In this document: positions 1-9,754 of the stretch, piece after piece | Layout: the number at the start of each line of letters is the position of its first letter | Numbering within the stretch: position 1 is the stretch's first letter | Assembly (NCBI RefSeq): GCF_003072645.1 | Contig: NZ_CP028897.1 | Location: forward strand, 1,501,658 to 1,565,657 | Direction of reading: 5' to 3' | DNA: 64,000 nucleotides | Source: Dongshaea marina | GTDB taxonomy: Bacteria > Pseudomonadota > Gammaproteobacteria > Enterobacterales > Aeromonadaceae | Made by a program: the position numbers and the translations under genes | The notes under the pieces: model-generated | Seen by the model: the letters and a program-made list of their open reading frames with translations, nothing else | Databases searched by the model: none | What the model was told of the DNA's origin: nothing

Positions 1-352
1 CATCTAGCAGCTTGGTGATTTTTAAACCAAACCTGCCATCAACGGCGACGGCCTCAGCATAAGCGATCAACTGACCGTTTACCTTGACCTGTAACGGGGT
101 GCCGAGCTCCTCATCCAGAGCAATCAGTGAGCCTGTGGTTACCTGCATCAGTTCACCCAGGCTTATCTGGGATGAGGCTACCTCCAGGGTGAGGGTGACA
201 GGAATATCCCTGAGCCGGTTCATGGCTGAGTTCGCAGAGGGTTGCAGATTAAGCTCTTGATCAAGATCTGCAAAAGGGTTGTTACCTTCTTCAGCCAGCA
301 GCTGCTCCAGATCATCCACGGGGGAGGTATGTTCCATAAGATTATCCATCAT
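1..352 (-). CDS. fliN: Flagellar motor switch protein FliN (C-terminus cut by window edge)
   Basis: C-ring subunit that with FliM and FliG forms the switch/export-docking ring at the cytoplasmic face of the flagellum. The minus-strand frame has an N-terminal acidic linker, then a SpoA-type domain (RDIPVTLTLEVASSQISLGE, later VNGQLIAYAEAV and RFGLKITKLL), which is the FliN signature; only a few C-terminal residues are missing at base 1. Two adjacent ATG codons (350-352 and 347-349) overlap the end of fliM by 11 or 8 bases, so translation is probably coupled; another in-frame ATG lies at 335-337. The order fliM-fliN, divergent from motY-lafK-fliE to fliJ, matches lateral flagellar clusters of Vibrio, so this is probably the lateral paralogue. 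The family call is firm; the lateral assignment is from context. Confidence 0.93.
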   Translation of the reverse strand, partial: MMDNLMEHTSPVDDLEQLLAEEGNNPFADLDQELNLQPSANSAMNRLRDIPVTLTLEVASSQISLGELMQVTTGSLIALDEELGTPLQVKVNGQLIAYAEAVAVDGRFGLKITKLLD

Positions 353-1190
353 TGAGTGTTTCGGTAACCTGCAGCGCCTGACGACCTGCATCTGTGACGA
401 CCCTGGCTTTAAACAGGGGGGTTTGGTGGCAGTAAACATCGACCTGTCCGGGAGCATCGGTGACAATCAGATCGCCCTCTTTCAGATTGGAAAGCTCCGA
501 CAGATTCAGTTTTTTTTGCAGTAGCACAGAGGTTAAGCGAAATGGGATCTGCTGTAGCTGCTCAGAGTGCTGTTGCTGAATTGAATGATCGCTTTGAGGG
601 AGTGGGGACGGCTCTAGCAGGCTTGCAGGCCAATACAGGATTATTGAGCTGCTGCATCCTTCCATCTCTATCTGTAGCCGACTCTGATAGTAGTAGCCCG
701 GATGGAGGCTATTCTCATCGGTCAGGAGCAACTTCCGGTCAGACCATGGGGGGCTAAGTGACTCGATGGCATTGAGTAGTTGGCTGAAGATTCGCTGCGC
801 CAGACGAATTTCGGTTTGGCTCATCTCCCGCTTGGTTTGCTGAGTTAGCCCTGCGCCTCCAAAAAATATTTCAGCCAACTCCTGCAGCGATTGATTGGAG
901 ATCGCGATACCACCGAATGATTTATGAACGGGATCACAAAATATTCGAAAAAAGTAATCTTTTTCCGATATAAATAAAGAATCACAGGGCAGAGCTTCAT
1001 GAAAGATCTTGATCTCTTTCTTAAAAAGGTTATAAAAGATCGTTTGAGCTTTAAGTGATAGTTTTACGCTAAGTTTTTCAATATCTGCGAAACCCTGAGG
1101 GTACTTCTCCCCGGGGTTACATAGATCCAGAGTCCGAAACTGCTTATCTGCCTGACGGAGGAGCTTTGCGTAAGCTATTCTCGAGGTCAC
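342..1190 (-). CDS. fliM: Flagellar motor switch protein FliM, lateral type, without the CheY-binding N-terminus
   Basis: Middle C-ring subunit of the switch (282 aa). The C-terminal SpoA domain is visible (LKEGDLIVTDAPGQVDVYC near residues 238-256), and the central FliM domain carries FGGAGL. Start is GTG at 1190, preceded by an AGGAAA ribosome site; the in-frame codons upstream run to a TAA with no other start. The protein therefore begins MTSRIAYAKLL and lacks the EIDALL-type CheY-binding peptide normal at the start of polar FliM. It is also shorter than the usual 320-350 aa. Its stop overlaps the fliN start. The divergent 700-bp spacer to motY and the gene order support a lateral flagellar system, which in Vibrio does not reverse rotation; that last point is knowledge of the family, not seen here. 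Confidence 0.92.
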   Translation of the reverse strand: MTSRIAYAKLLRQADKQFRTLDLCNPGEKYPQGFADIEKLSVKLSLKAQTIFYNLFKKEIKIFHEALPCDSLFISEKDYFFRIFCDPVHKSFGGIAISNQSLQELAEIFFGGAGLTQQTKREMSQTEIRLAQRIFSQLLNAIESLSPPWSDRKLLLTDENSLHPGYYYQSRLQIEMEGCSSSIILYWPASLLEPSPLPQSDHSIQQQHSEQLQQIPFRLTSVLLQKKLNLSELSNLKEGDLIVTDAPGQVDVYCHQTPLFKARVVTDAGRQALQVTETLNDG

Positions 1191-1892
1191 ACTTATTATT
1201 TCCTGTATAGTCGATTAAACAGCCATAAAGTAATGGTTATTTTCATAGCCGAAATAGGCTTTAAGGGCCTATTAAGCGCATGATAGATAAACATTTAGCC
1301 ACATTTTTTGATGCGGCTCGAAGTTTCATCGGCAGCAAACATTTCTCTATTCAGCCATTCATGAGAGCTCTTGCGTGGAGCTGATATTTTAATGGCAAGA
1401 GAGTTTGAACTAAGCGGGTGCCTGTTAAGGCGCATCATAATAAACGAAGAGTTGTCGCAGGTAAAGGGGGGAGTAGATGGAGTCATCATGGATATTCACG
1501 TTTCAACGGGGAGATGATTTTTGTGAGCTGTTGTATAAAATTAACAATAAAATACTCCTGTTGTACTCTCTTTTCTGTGTTCGGCTTGCTCTATGGCACG
1601 AATATCAAGGGAGTATAAGGCCTTTGAAGTTGATTTATCCCTGATGCTATTGATATTTTTTGTCGTGACTGATACCTTTCCCTTTCACCTGAAGGATTCG
1701 AACGAATATTGTACAAGGATGGCTGGTTCTGCGCTGCTAAATAGGGCGTTGGCCCCTGTTGTGTGATATCTGGTTTGTGGCTAAATACCTATCATTAATA
1801 TTGATTATCATTAGCGATCATGATGAGAAGTTTAGTCATGCCTGACTTTGATTTTTGAAAGGTTCATAACCTGGTAGCAGAGGATACTGATT
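1191..1892. other. Divergent intergenic region fliM / motY
   Basis: About 700 bases between two divergent flagellar operons. It is AT-rich, with only short implausible open frames on both strands, none with a convincing ribosome site. It should hold the promoters of both operons. A TGGCACG box at 1594-1600 resembles the -24 half of a sigma-54 promoter, but the -12 half does not fit. Confidence 0.5.
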
Positions 1893-2762
1893 GTGAACTC
1901 ATTGAATAGCTATGAGCCAATGATAAAAAAACTCTCTGTCTTGCTACTTTTATTTGCCTCTCAGCTTTGCTATGGCGGCCAGTTCAATATTTCAATGGAT
2001 GAGGTGCAGTGGGATTATCAGGGTTCGGTATTTTCCTGCTTCTTGTCGATGAACTATCCAAACTTGGGTGAGATCTCATTTCAGCGAAAAGCTGGTGATC
2101 CGCTATCGTTGGATATTAGCTCGGGTTATCTAAACAAGCCGAGTCAAATATTTGTGTCTAAAATATCCGCACCATGGAACCCTAAACGATTATTTCCGGA
2201 GATTGGCTACTCGACGATTAAAACCGCACCGGGGAAGCTAATTCGAATTGAGCAGGGAGCCGAATCACTTTTAAAAGGGATGGCTCTTGGAAGCTGGTAC
2301 AAAATTCGACTTCCTCAGGAAGATGAGTCTCTGAGTCTTATTCTGAGCCCGATCCATTTCCTTCCTTCAGCACAGAAGTTCTCTCGCTGCCTGACCCGAT
2401 TGTTGCCTGAGGGATATTCTCAGTTACAGAGCTCAACACTTTATTTTCGATCGGCGATGAGTGGTCTTTCGCCTGAGCAGAAAAAAAAGCTTGGAGTGAT
2501 AGGGCGCTATGTGACCGCTGATCCCGGGATCGTAGCGGTTTTGGTGGACGGTTATGCGGATGCTACGGGGCAGAGGCTGGCGAATCTGCAACTGTCCCGG
2601 GTCCGGGCCGAACATGTGGAGGAGGAGCTGTTGCTGGCCGGTGTTAAGCCAGGGTTGTTGCAGGTCAGAGCCCATGGTGAGCGCGATAGCATCGACTCTG
2701 TGAGGGGCTCAGAGAGTAACCGTCGGGTGGTGGTGCGACTTGTCAAGAAACCGGTGGGGTAA
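1893..2762 (+). CDS. motY: Sodium-type flagellar motor protein MotY (lateral)
   Basis: Periplasmic T-ring component that anchors the stator around the flagellar basal body. 289 aa from a GTG start with a good AGAGGA site at 1879-1884; an internal ATG at 1920 gives the classic signal sequence MIKKLSVLLLLFASQLCYG but has no ribosome site. The N-terminal half is the MotY-specific beta domain (WDYQGSVFSCFL, later WYKIRLPQE). The C-terminal ~110 residues are an OmpA-like peptidoglycan-binding domain (VLVDGYADATG, LSRVRAEHVEEELL, RAHGERDSI, ESNRRVVVRL). The next gene, lafK, starts two bases after the stop. The pair motY-lafK before fliE is the arrangement of the Vibrio lateral cluster. Confidence 0.92.
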   Translation: MNSLNSYEPMIKKLSVLLLLFASQLCYGGQFNISMDEVQWDYQGSVFSCFLSMNYPNLGEISFQRKAGDPLSLDISSGYLNKPSQIFVSKISAPWNPKRLFPEIGYSTIKTAPGKLIRIEQGAESLLKGMALGSWYKIRLPQEDESLSLILSPIHFLPSAQKFSRCLTRLLPEGYSQLQSSTLYFRSAMSGLSPEQKKKLGVIGRYVTADPGIVAVLVDGYADATGQRLANLQLSRVRAEHVEEELLLAGVKPGLLQVRAHGERDSIDSVRGSESNRRVVVRLVKKPVG

Positions 2763-2764
2763 AG

Positions 2765-4180
2765 ATGGCCTTTGCACAGGGTAAACAGCTTTTACTGATT
2801 GAGCCCCATCAGGGGCAGGGGCGCTCATATAGAGAGGCCCTGAAACAGGCGGGATATGATTGCCTGTGGGAGCGCAGCTTCTCCTGCATCGAGGCGGATG
2901 ACGCGTTTTCTCCGGCCCTGGTCCTGTGCTCTTTATCGGGAATGGACTCCGATTGTGCCCGGCAGTTTGCCACTCTGCGTCAGCGCTTTCCGGGGGCGCG
3001 TTTTCTGGTGTTGATCCATTTCTCAGATGTCGGATTGGCAGCTCAGGCGATGCATCTTGGAGCTGAAGATTTTCTGCTTTGTCCGATGAGTAAAGATCTA
3101 TTTATTGAGCAAGTGAATCGCCAGTTTACCCGGGAGCCGTGTGCTGACAGTGTGATTGCTCATGCCTGGCAGAGCAGACGGGTACTTCAGTTGGCCCAAC
3201 GGGTAGCCAGAACTCAGGCGACCGTGCTGATTTGTGCCGAGAGTGGCTCGGGAAAAGAGGTTTTGGCACGGTATATCCACCAAAGCTCTGGGCGAAGCAC
3301 TGCCCCTTTTGTCGCGATCAATTGCGCGGCAATTCCTGAAAGCATGCTTGAGTCTTTGTTGTTTGGCCATGAAAAAGGCGCTTACACCGGGGCATTGAGT
3401 GCCCGGGCCGGTAAGTTCGAGCAGGCTCAGGGGGGAACACTTTTTCTGGATGAGATTGCGGAGCTCCCCCTGGGATTACAGGCTAAGCTGTTGCGGGTCC
3501 TTCAGGAGCGAGAGGTCGAGCGTTTGGGCGGGCGCCGCGCCATGGCGCTGGATATTCGATTGATCGCCGCGACCAATCAGGATCTGAAGAGAAAAGTTGC
3601 TTTGGGCGAGTTTCGTGAAGATCTCTACTACCGGCTCGATGTATTCCCTCTGACCTGGGAGCCGCTGCGAGAGCGGCGTGCCGATATTGGCCCCCTGGCT
3701 GAGTTTTTTATTGAACGATACGCCCGCCAGATGGGGATCACGGCGAGCGTTCGTCTGACCAGCAGTGCTCGTCGGTTGCTGACAGCTCATGGTTGGCCCG
3801 GCAATGTGCGGGAGCTGGAGAATGTGATCCAACGAAGCTTAATTCTCTGTGATGGCGAGGTGATTGAGGCTGAGGATCTGATGCTTCCCATTGATCCTTC
3901 CTCAGGAGATATCCCGGAGAGCTTTGATGCGCAGATTGGGCTTACCCGGTTACCCCAGAGACCAGAGATCTCTGAATCTGCAAGCCCGCCACTTTCCTCT
4001 GCACGGGTATCCCTTGAGTTTCAACATGTCATTGATGTCCTGAGACGTTTTGATGGACACAGAACCAAGGCCGCAGCAGAGCTCGGGGTTACCACCCGGG
4101 CGCTGCGCTATAAGTTGGCCAAGATGAAACAGCAGGGGATCGACATCAATGATCTCATCGCTGTACCAGCTCTTTCCTGA
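2765..4180 (+). CDS. lafK: Sigma-54-dependent lateral flagellar regulator LafK
   Basis: Bacterial enhancer-binding protein expected to switch on the early/middle lateral flagellar genes with RpoN. 471 aa. Residues 1-120 form a receiver-like domain in which the phospho-acceptor aspartate is absent (LVLCSLSGM where LVLxDxxM is expected), so activation by phosphorylation is unlikely. The AAA+ domain has Walker A ESGSGKE (159-165), the sigma-54 contact loop as GAYTGA (205-210, a tolerated F-to-Y variant), Walker B LFLDE (226-230) and an R-finger region. The C-terminus has a Fis-type helix-turn-helix (RFDGHRTKAAAELGVTTRAL). Translation is probably coupled to motY. FlrA/FlrC-type polar regulators are the alternative, but the neighbours favour LafK. 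Confidence 0.93.
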   Translation: MAFAQGKQLLLIEPHQGQGRSYREALKQAGYDCLWERSFSCIEADDAFSPALVLCSLSGMDSDCARQFATLRQRFPGARFLVLIHFSDVGLAAQAMHLGAEDFLLCPMSKDLFIEQVNRQFTREPCADSVIAHAWQSRRVLQLAQRVARTQATVLICAESGSGKEVLARYIHQSSGRSTAPFVAINCAAIPESMLESLLFGHEKGAYTGALSARAGKFEQAQGGTLFLDEIAELPLGLQAKLLRVLQEREVERLGGRRAMALDIRLIAATNQDLKRKVALGEFREDLYYRLDVFPLTWEPLRERRADIGPLAEFFIERYARQMGITASVRLTSSARRLLTAHGWPGNVRELENVIQRSLILCDGEVIEAEDLMLPIDPSSGDIPESFDAQIGLTRLPQRPEISESASPPLSSARVSLEFQHVIDVLRRFDGHRTKAAAELGVTTRALRYKLAKMKQQGIDINDLIAVPALS

Positions 4181-4228
4181 GGGAGAGATGTTCATGAACT
4201 ATTGTTTCACTGATTCAAGGAGCTCTCT

Positions 4229-4552
4229 ATGAGTGATTCCAATCTGTCATTTGATCCTTTGCGCTCCCAGCTTCAAAGCCTGCAGCTTGAGCTTAATTCT
4301 CCCCTGGATTCGTCCCGGCCCGTGGCCGGAACTCCCTCATTTAGTGGTGTGATGCAGCAGGCGATCCAGCAGATCGACTCTCAGCAACAGTCTGCAGAGC
4401 AGAAGATGAATGCTGTTGATTTGGGGCAGAGTCATGACTTGATGGGAGCCATGCTGGCTTCGCAGAAGGCAAGCCTATCCTTCATGGCGCTGATCCAGGT
4501 GCGCAACAAAGCGGTAAGCGCCTATAACGAAGTGATGCAGATGCCTGTTTAG
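4229..4552 (+). CDS. fliE: Flagellar hook-basal body protein FliE
   Basis: Small junction protein linking the MS ring to the rod, and an early export substrate. 107 aa, usual size. The conserved C-terminal half is clear: SFSGVMQQAIQQID, then DLMGAMLASQKASLSFMALI and VRNKAVSAYNEVMQMPV, the FliE ending. It starts the fliEFGHIJ run, 48 bases after lafK, with an AAGGAG site at 4217-4222, and fliF follows after 8 bases. Confidence 0.95.
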   Translation: MSDSNLSFDPLRSQLQSLQLELNSPLDSSRPVAGTPSFSGVMQQAIQQIDSQQQSAEQKMNAVDLGQSHDLMGAMLASQKASLSFMALIQVRNKAVSAYNEVMQMPV

Positions 4553-4560
4553 AGGATCCT

Positions 4561-6225
4561 ATGGCAAAGAGATTGGTACAGCAGCTTCTATCGGGAGAGG
4601 GAAAGCTCAGGGGAGTGCCATTGGATTGGCTCAGGCAGGCAAGGGTGCAGTTGGGGATCATGATCCTGACATCGGCCCTGGTTGCTCTGTTACTGGTGAT
4701 CTGGTTATGGAGCCAGAGTGTTAGTTATGTTCCCCTGTATGGAGCACACCAGCCGGTGAGTGAAAGCCAGATCCTCAGTGTTCTGGATAAAACCGGGATT
4801 GGCTATCGGATCGATCCGCAAACCGGTCGGGTATTGGTGGACAGCTCGATGCTTGCCCGTGCCCGGATCAAACTGGCAGCAGCGGGTGTAAAAGCAAAAA
4901 TGCCCCAGGGACTGGAGATCCTCAATAAGTCCCAGGAGATAGGGGCGACTCAGTTTGTGGAGGGGATCCGCTATCGGCACGCCCTTGAGGGGGAGCTGGC
5001 ACGCTCCATCATGTCATTGCAGCCGGTCTCCTACGCCATTGTCCACCTTGGGATCCCAAGAGAGAATCAGTTTGTTGGTCGTGCGGATGGTCATCCCAAG
5101 GCTGCAGTACTGGTGGAGTTAAAGGGCGGCGAGAGCCTAAATCCGGAGCAGGTCGAGGCGATCATTAATCTGGTTTCCGGCGCCGTGCCGGATCTCAAGG
5201 CGCAAAATGTATCTGTTGAGGATCAGTTTGGCCATGTGCTCAGTGCCGGTCTCAATCATTCCGGACAGGTGATGGGTCAGGCAAACAGTAAACTTGGTTA
5301 TGTCGCCTCTTTGCAGCAGCGCTACATCGAACAAATTAGCCAGATCTTACGTCCGGTGTTAGGCGCAAATAATTTTCAGGTTCAGGTTGATGCCAGTGTT
5401 AACTTTGATGCTCTGGAGCAGATGTCTGAACAGTATGAACCCAATAAAAAAGAGATCAGCAGTGAATATATCGAGCTGGATCAGAGCGTTGATGGAGCGC
5501 GGGCGATCGGGGTGCCGGGCTCTTTGAGCAATCGCCCGGCACGAACCAGCAAGCAGTCGGATAACACGGGAGGGAATCGGCACACCCAGACCAAGCGTCA
5601 ATATGCTCTGGGGAGGACGGTGAGTAAGCTGAGCCGTGAACCCGGTGAGGTGAGCCGTTTGTCGGTGGCGGTCCTGGTTAACTCTCAGGCTTTGGGGAGC
5701 CCGGCGAACCCTAAGGAGAAGCGTGCGGTTGATGCAAAGGATCTGAAAAAGCTCAGGCAGCTGGTATCAAGCTCGGTGGGACTGGATCCCAAGCGGGGAG
5801 ATGCCCTGACTATTGAGGCTTTGCCATTTCAGCACCAGGCACCCCTGGCGTTTCAGGATCATAGTCGTTGGTGGCAGGATCCCATGCTGATCTACTACCT
5901 CAAGTATGGGATCGCAGGCTTACTGGCCCTGGTGTTGCTGGTGATCCTGGGAGGGCCACTGGCACGGGCCATGTTGGGACAGCGCCGCGTCATGGAGCAA
6001 GCGTTACCGGCAGGCGTCGATCCGGCCCGTCCGGGAGATTCAACGATGGACAGTTATGGAGCCTCGGCTCAGACTGTGGCGAGCCAGGGGCCGAGGTTTA
6101 GTGAACTTGCTCCTTTGGATAACAGCTTGGATGGCAGGTTAAGACAACTTAAGGGGCTGGCGGAAGATGATCCAGCGCGGGCGGCTCAGGTGATCCGGCA
6201 GTGGATGAAAGAAAATGGCCAATGA
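4561..6225 (+). CDS. fliF: Flagellar MS-ring protein FliF
   Basis: Forms the inner-membrane MS ring on which the C ring and export gate assemble. 554 aa, typical length. The first membrane span is at about residues 34-52 (ILTSALVALLLVIWLW). The periplasmic ring-building motifs follow (YVPLYG, YRIDPQTGRVLVDSS, ARIKLAAAG, EGIRYRHALEGELARSI, VHLGIP). The second span is at about 440-470 (YGIAGLLALVLLVILGG). The C-terminal tail (DDPARAAQVIRQWMKENG) is the FliG-binding peptide. The stop overlaps the fliG start by 11 bases, the coupling usual in this operon. Confidence 0.96.
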   Translation: MAKRLVQQLLSGEGKLRGVPLDWLRQARVQLGIMILTSALVALLLVIWLWSQSVSYVPLYGAHQPVSESQILSVLDKTGIGYRIDPQTGRVLVDSSMLARARIKLAAAGVKAKMPQGLEILNKSQEIGATQFVEGIRYRHALEGELARSIMSLQPVSYAIVHLGIPRENQFVGRADGHPKAAVLVELKGGESLNPEQVEAIINLVSGAVPDLKAQNVSVEDQFGHVLSAGLNHSGQVMGQANSKLGYVASLQQRYIEQISQILRPVLGANNFQVQVDASVNFDALEQMSEQYEPNKKEISSEYIELDQSVDGARAIGVPGSLSNRPARTSKQSDNTGGNRHTQTKRQYALGRTVSKLSREPGEVSRLSVAVLVNSQALGSPANPKEKRAVDAKDLKKLRQLVSSSVGLDPKRGDALTIEALPFQHQAPLAFQDHSRWWQDPMLIYYLKYGIAGLLALVLLVILGGPLARAMLGQRRVMEQALPAGVDPARPGDSTMDSYGASAQTVASQGPRFSELAPLDNSLDGRLRQLKGLAEDDPARAAQVIRQWMKENGQ

Positions 6226-7256
6226 AGTAAATCAGATACAGGATCTGCGGATCACCCAAGCCCCCAGCTTACACCGGGTGTTGACGGTGCGGCTGTGTTG
6301 CTGCTCAGCCTCGGGGAGGAGTGTACGGCCGAGGTGTTCAAACACCTGGAGCAGGAGGAGCTTCACCAGCTCAGTGCCGCCATGGCGCGGGCTGATGGGA
6401 TCTCCCAGGAGCGAGTCAATGAGGCGGTCGAGCAGTTTTACCTGGACTATCAGGAGCAGAGCGGGGTTAGCCTGCAGACGCGCAGTTATCTGCAAAAATC
6501 TCTTGGGCTGGCACTGGGAGAGCCACTGGCAGAGCATGTGATGAGCAGTCTGTACCAGGGGGATATCGCCCAGAGTTTGATGCGATTGAACTGGATTGAG
6601 TCTGGCACTCTGGTGCGTTTATTAGAACCTGAGCACCCCAGTTGCAGGCTGTGGTGCTGGCAAGCCTCACCGAAGAGAAGGGGCAGCAGGTTCTGTCACT
6701 GCTTCCGGAACATTCTCACGAAGATCTCTTGTATCGTCTGGCGAATCTTAAGGAGCTCCAGCCTCAAACCCTCCAGGAGCTGGAGCGGGTGCTGGAGCTG
6801 TTTGTCGATGGGCTGGATAGCTCTCAGGCCTACCCTCTCAATGGCCTGGATAAGGCGGCAGCCCTATTGGGCAGGATGGACTCAGAGCGCAGTCACTCGG
6901 TTCTGGAGCAATTGCGTGTTGCCAATGGTGAACTGGCAGAGCAGCTGGCAGATGCCATGCTGACCTTTGAGCTGCTCCTCAATCAAAGTGATGTAACCCT
7001 GAGGCGACTGCTGGATGAGGTGCCACAGGACCTGATGGTTAAGGCCCTCAAGGGAGCCGATGATGAGCAGCTGAAAAGACTCTATCGCAGCCTGCCGAAT
7101 CGGGCTGCGCAATATCTCGCTGAGGCCCTGGAGATCCAGGGGGCGACCCGACGCAGTGTGGTCGAGAGTGCTCAGCGTGAGGTTTTGAGCACTTTACGCC
7201 AGCTGGCTGATAGCGGTGAGATCGAGCTCGATCTCTATCAGGAAGTGATGCTCTAG
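6215..7256 (+). CDS. fliG: Flagellar motor switch protein FliG, frame broken twice
   Basis: C-ring subunit that contacts FliF and the stator. The family sequence is complete but spread over three frames. The start is MANEVNQIQDLRITQAP. After a C5 run (6261-6265) the sense continues one frame away (GVDGAAVLLLSLGEECTAEVFKHLE). At a C4 run (6636-6639) it shifts again to LQAVVLASLTEEKGQQVLSLLPE, after which the C-terminal torque domain reads through to 7256. Inserting one C at each run restores a single ~347-codon frame with the expected EHPQLQ motif. Both breaks are one-base deficits in C runs and match similar G-run deficits in istA, ycjX, recR and cheA, so sequencing under-call is likelier than a pseudogene. 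As written, no functional FliG would be made. Confidence 0.85.
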
Positions 7257-7267
7257 CCGGGGGAAAG

Positions 7268-7981
7268 ATGAAAAAAGACACGGTCATTATCTCGGGCTGT
7301 CAGCATTCCTGTCGCCCCTTTGCCTTTCCGGAAACGGTTGAGTCTCCTTTGTCTGAGGCTCCTGATGAGCTTCGGGAGTCGCCAGCCAGCGAAGTCTCAG
7401 GCTTTGAGGAGGGCTATCAGCAGGGGCTCATGCAGGGGGCTGAGGAAGCGCGTCAGCGCGGCTATCAGGAGGGGTTTGAAAAGGGTGAATCCCGGGGATT
7501 TGAACAGGGTCATGAGCAGGGGGCACGCCAGGGAGTTGAATGCGGGCGTCAGCAGCTGAGCAGCCTCCTTGAGAGCGTACAGCTCCTGCAGGATCAACTC
7601 AGACATCTTCAGCAAGCCCGCCAGCATCAGCATGAAGCTCAGTTGTGCGAGTTGATAGAGAGGGTGGTGAGGCAGATCCTGGGAAGGGAGTTGACCGAGC
7701 AGCCCGAGCAGATCCTGTCTCTCATCCACCAGACCCTGGAGCAGCTCCCACAGCCACATCAGGGGGTAAGGATACAGATGAACCCTCAGGATCTGTTGCT
7801 GCTGCAACAGAGTTATCCCCGGGAGGTGGAGGGGTGGCAGCTCTGTGAAGATACTTCGATTGAACCCGGGGGCTGCATCGTCCAAACCCGTCATGCCGAG
7901 GGAGATGCCCGGTTGGAGCGACGTATCGAAGAGTGTATGAGCCGGGTTCGGGAGGTGGTGATGAGGGCTGCCAATGAGTGA
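7268..7981 (+). CDS. fliH: Flagellar export apparatus regulator FliH
   Basis: Cytoplasmic stator protein that binds and restrains the FliI ATPase. 237 aa. Residues ~45-95 carry the FliH-specific series of GxxxG repeats ([35 protein letters not shown]). A coiled coil follows, then the C-terminal domain that contacts FliI ([41 protein letters not shown]). It sits between fliG and fliI, and its end overlaps the fliI start by 8 bases. Confidence 0.93.
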   Translation: MKKDTVIISGCQHSCRPFAFPETVESPLSEAPDELRESPASEVSGFEEGYQQGLMQGAEEARQRGYQEGFEKGESRGFEQGHEQGARQGVECGRQQLSSLLESVQLLQDQLRHLQQARQHQHEAQLCELIERVVRQILGRELTEQPEQILSLIHQTLEQLPQPHQGVRIQMNPQDLLLLQQSYPREVEGWQLCEDTSIEPGGCIVQTRHAEGDARLERRIEECMSRVREVVMRAANE

Positions 7982-9323
7982 GCATGAGCTATCGGCTCGC
8001 TTGCAACTTGCCTCCCGGGAGCTTTGCGATATTCCACAGGCCCGTCTCTACGGGCGTCTGACCCGGGCTGTAGGACTTGCCCTGGAGGCGGTTGGCTGCG
8101 ATCTTGCTGTCGGTCATAGTTGCTGGATAGAGCGTCAGGATGGGAGCCGCATCGAGGCTGAGGTGGTGGGCTTTAGCGGCCAAACCTTTTACCTGATGCC
8201 ACTGGTTCGGGCCCAGGGAGTTCGTCCCGGAGACCGGGTCCTTCCCAGACCGGGAGATGGCAGGGTAACCCTGTGTCCGCAGATGCTCGGAAGGGTGATC
8301 AATGGACTGGGGGAGCCCATCGATGGTAAGGGAGCTCTGGGGACGGGGGAGCAGGTTAGCCTGCATACGGACCCAATTAACCCTATGCTGCGTCGTCCCA
8401 TAGAGCAGCCGCTGGAGGTTGGGGTGCGGGTCATCGATGGCATGCTCAGTGTCGGCAAGGGGCAGCGGATCGGCATGTTTGCAGGCTCGGGTGTGGGTAA
8501 GAGTGTGCTACTAGGGATGCTCACCCGTAATACCAGGGCCGATATCACAGTGGTGGGATTGATCGGTGAACGGGGACGGGAGGTCCGGGAGTTTATCGAG
8601 CGCTCACTGGGAGAGGAGGGATTGGCAAACTCTGTCGTGATCGCCGCCCCGGCAGATGATTCCCCCGTGATGCGGCTGCGTGCCGCCGATCTCACTCACA
8701 GGGTGGCGGAGTATTATCGGGACAGGGGGCAGGATGTGCTCTTACTGATGGACTCCCTGACCCGTTATTCGATGGCTCAGCGCGAGATAGCGCTGGCGAT
8801 TGGTGAGCCTCCTGCAACCAAAGGATACCCGCCATCGGTGTTTAGCATGTTACCCCGTTTGGTTGAGCGTGCCGGAAATGGTATCGATGAAAGCGGTTCG
8901 ATCACCGCTTTCTATACGGTTTTAGCCGAGGGTGACGATCAGCAGGATCCCATCGCCGATTCGGCCCGGGCGATCCTTGATGGCCATGTGGTGCTCAGCC
9001 GGGCACTGGCAGAGTCCGGTCACTATCCCGCCATCGATCTCGAGCAGTCGATCAGCCGGGTCATGCCTAATCTGGTGAGTGCACAGCAGCTTGAGCAGGT
9101 TCATACCTACAAGCGGCTCTATTCGCGCTATCGCCAGGCCGCCGATCTGATTGGCATGGGAGGATACCAGCCGGGAGCGGATCCCGAGCTGGATCGTGCT
9201 GTGAAGATGCAGCAGCCGATTGCCAGCTTTCTGCGCCAGGGCGTGAGTGAAAGCTCCAGCATGGACCAGACCCGTGAGCAGATGGATCGGCTGCAACAGT
9301 TGTGTGATGGGGCCGGGGCTTGA
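7974..9323 (+). CDS. fliI: Flagellum-specific ATPase FliI
   Basis: Energises flagellar type III export. 449 aa, full length. Walker [10 protein letters not shown] lies at about residue 170, Walker [12 protein letters not shown] at about 250, followed by the F1-beta/FliI signature [21 protein letters not shown]. The N-terminal beta-barrel with [14 protein letters not shown] is as expected. The start overlaps fliH and the TGA stop overlaps the TTG start of fliJ, so the three are translationally coupled. Confidence 0.97.
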   Translation: MSEHELSARLQLASRELCDIPQARLYGRLTRAVGLALEAVGCDLAVGHSCWIERQDGSRIEAEVVGFSGQTFYLMPLVRAQGVRPGDRVLPRPGDGRVTLCPQMLGRVINGLGEPIDGKGALGTGEQVSLHTDPINPMLRRPIEQPLEVGVRVIDGMLSVGKGQRIGMFAGSGVGKSVLLGMLTRNTRADITVVGLIGERGREVREFIERSLGEEGLANSVVIAAPADDSPVMRLRAADLTHRVAEYYRDRGQDVLLLMDSLTRYSMAQREIALAIGEPPATKGYPPSVFSMLPRLVERAGNGIDESGSITAFYTVLAEGDDQQDPIADSARAILDGHVVLSRALAESGHYPAIDLEQSISRVMPNLVSAQQLEQVHTYKRLYSRYRQAADLIGMGGYQPGADPELDRAVKMQQPIASFLRQGVSESSSMDQTREQMDRLQQLCDGAGA

Positions 9324-9754
9324 AACGCAAGCTTCAAACTCTTCGGCAATGGGCCCAGCTGCAACAACTGAAATTCGACCAGGCGCGCCAGAGCGAAGTG
9401 GCGGCGCGGGCGCAGCTGGAGCAGGCCAGGGGGACCCTGGTACAGCTTCAGGAGTATCATCAGGAATATGCCCTCAGACCCGGGCGCTGTAACACCCTGA
9501 CCCTGAATAATAACCAGCTGTTTCGTGAGCGGCTGCAGCAGGCGATTGACCATCAGCATGGGGTGGTCGGGGAGAAAGAGATCGCCCATCACAGTGCCCA
9601 GGCGGAGTTACATGCTAACTACCGCAAGCATAAGTCGGCTGCGGAGTTTTATGCCCGGCAACAGCGGATCTGGCGACAGTTCTGTGACAGGCAGGAGCTC
9701 AAGCAGCTTGATGAGATGGCGCAGCAAAGTTATGCCAGGTACCAAGAGAAATAA
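9320..9754 (+). CDS. fliJ: Flagellar export chaperone FliJ
   Basis: Stalk-like coiled-coil subunit of the FliHIJ export complex. 144 aa, almost entirely alpha-helical with heptads ([57 protein letters not shown]). The start is TTG sharing four bases with the fliI stop. The ending RYQEK and the length fit FliJ, which is poorly conserved in sequence, so the call rests on size, helix content and position as last gene of fliEFGHIJ. Confidence 0.88.
   Translation: MKRKLQTLRQWAQLQQLKFDQARQSEVAARAQLEQARGTLVQLQEYHQEYALRPGRCNTLTLNNNQLFRERLQQAIDHQHGVVGEKEIAHHSAQAELHANYRKHKSAAEFYARQQRIWRQFCDRQELKQLDEMAQQSYARYQEK

Noticed and set aside
1594-1610. Possible sigma-54 promoter (TGGCACG) upstream of motY
   Set aside because: The -12 half should read TTGCA or similar at the right spacing; ATCAA is found instead, and it lies almost 300 bases from the gene.
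6215-7256. fliG as a decayed pseudogene or programmed double frameshift
   Set aside because: All residues are conserved on both sides of the breaks, and identical one-base deficits occur in unrelated genes, favouring base-calling error.
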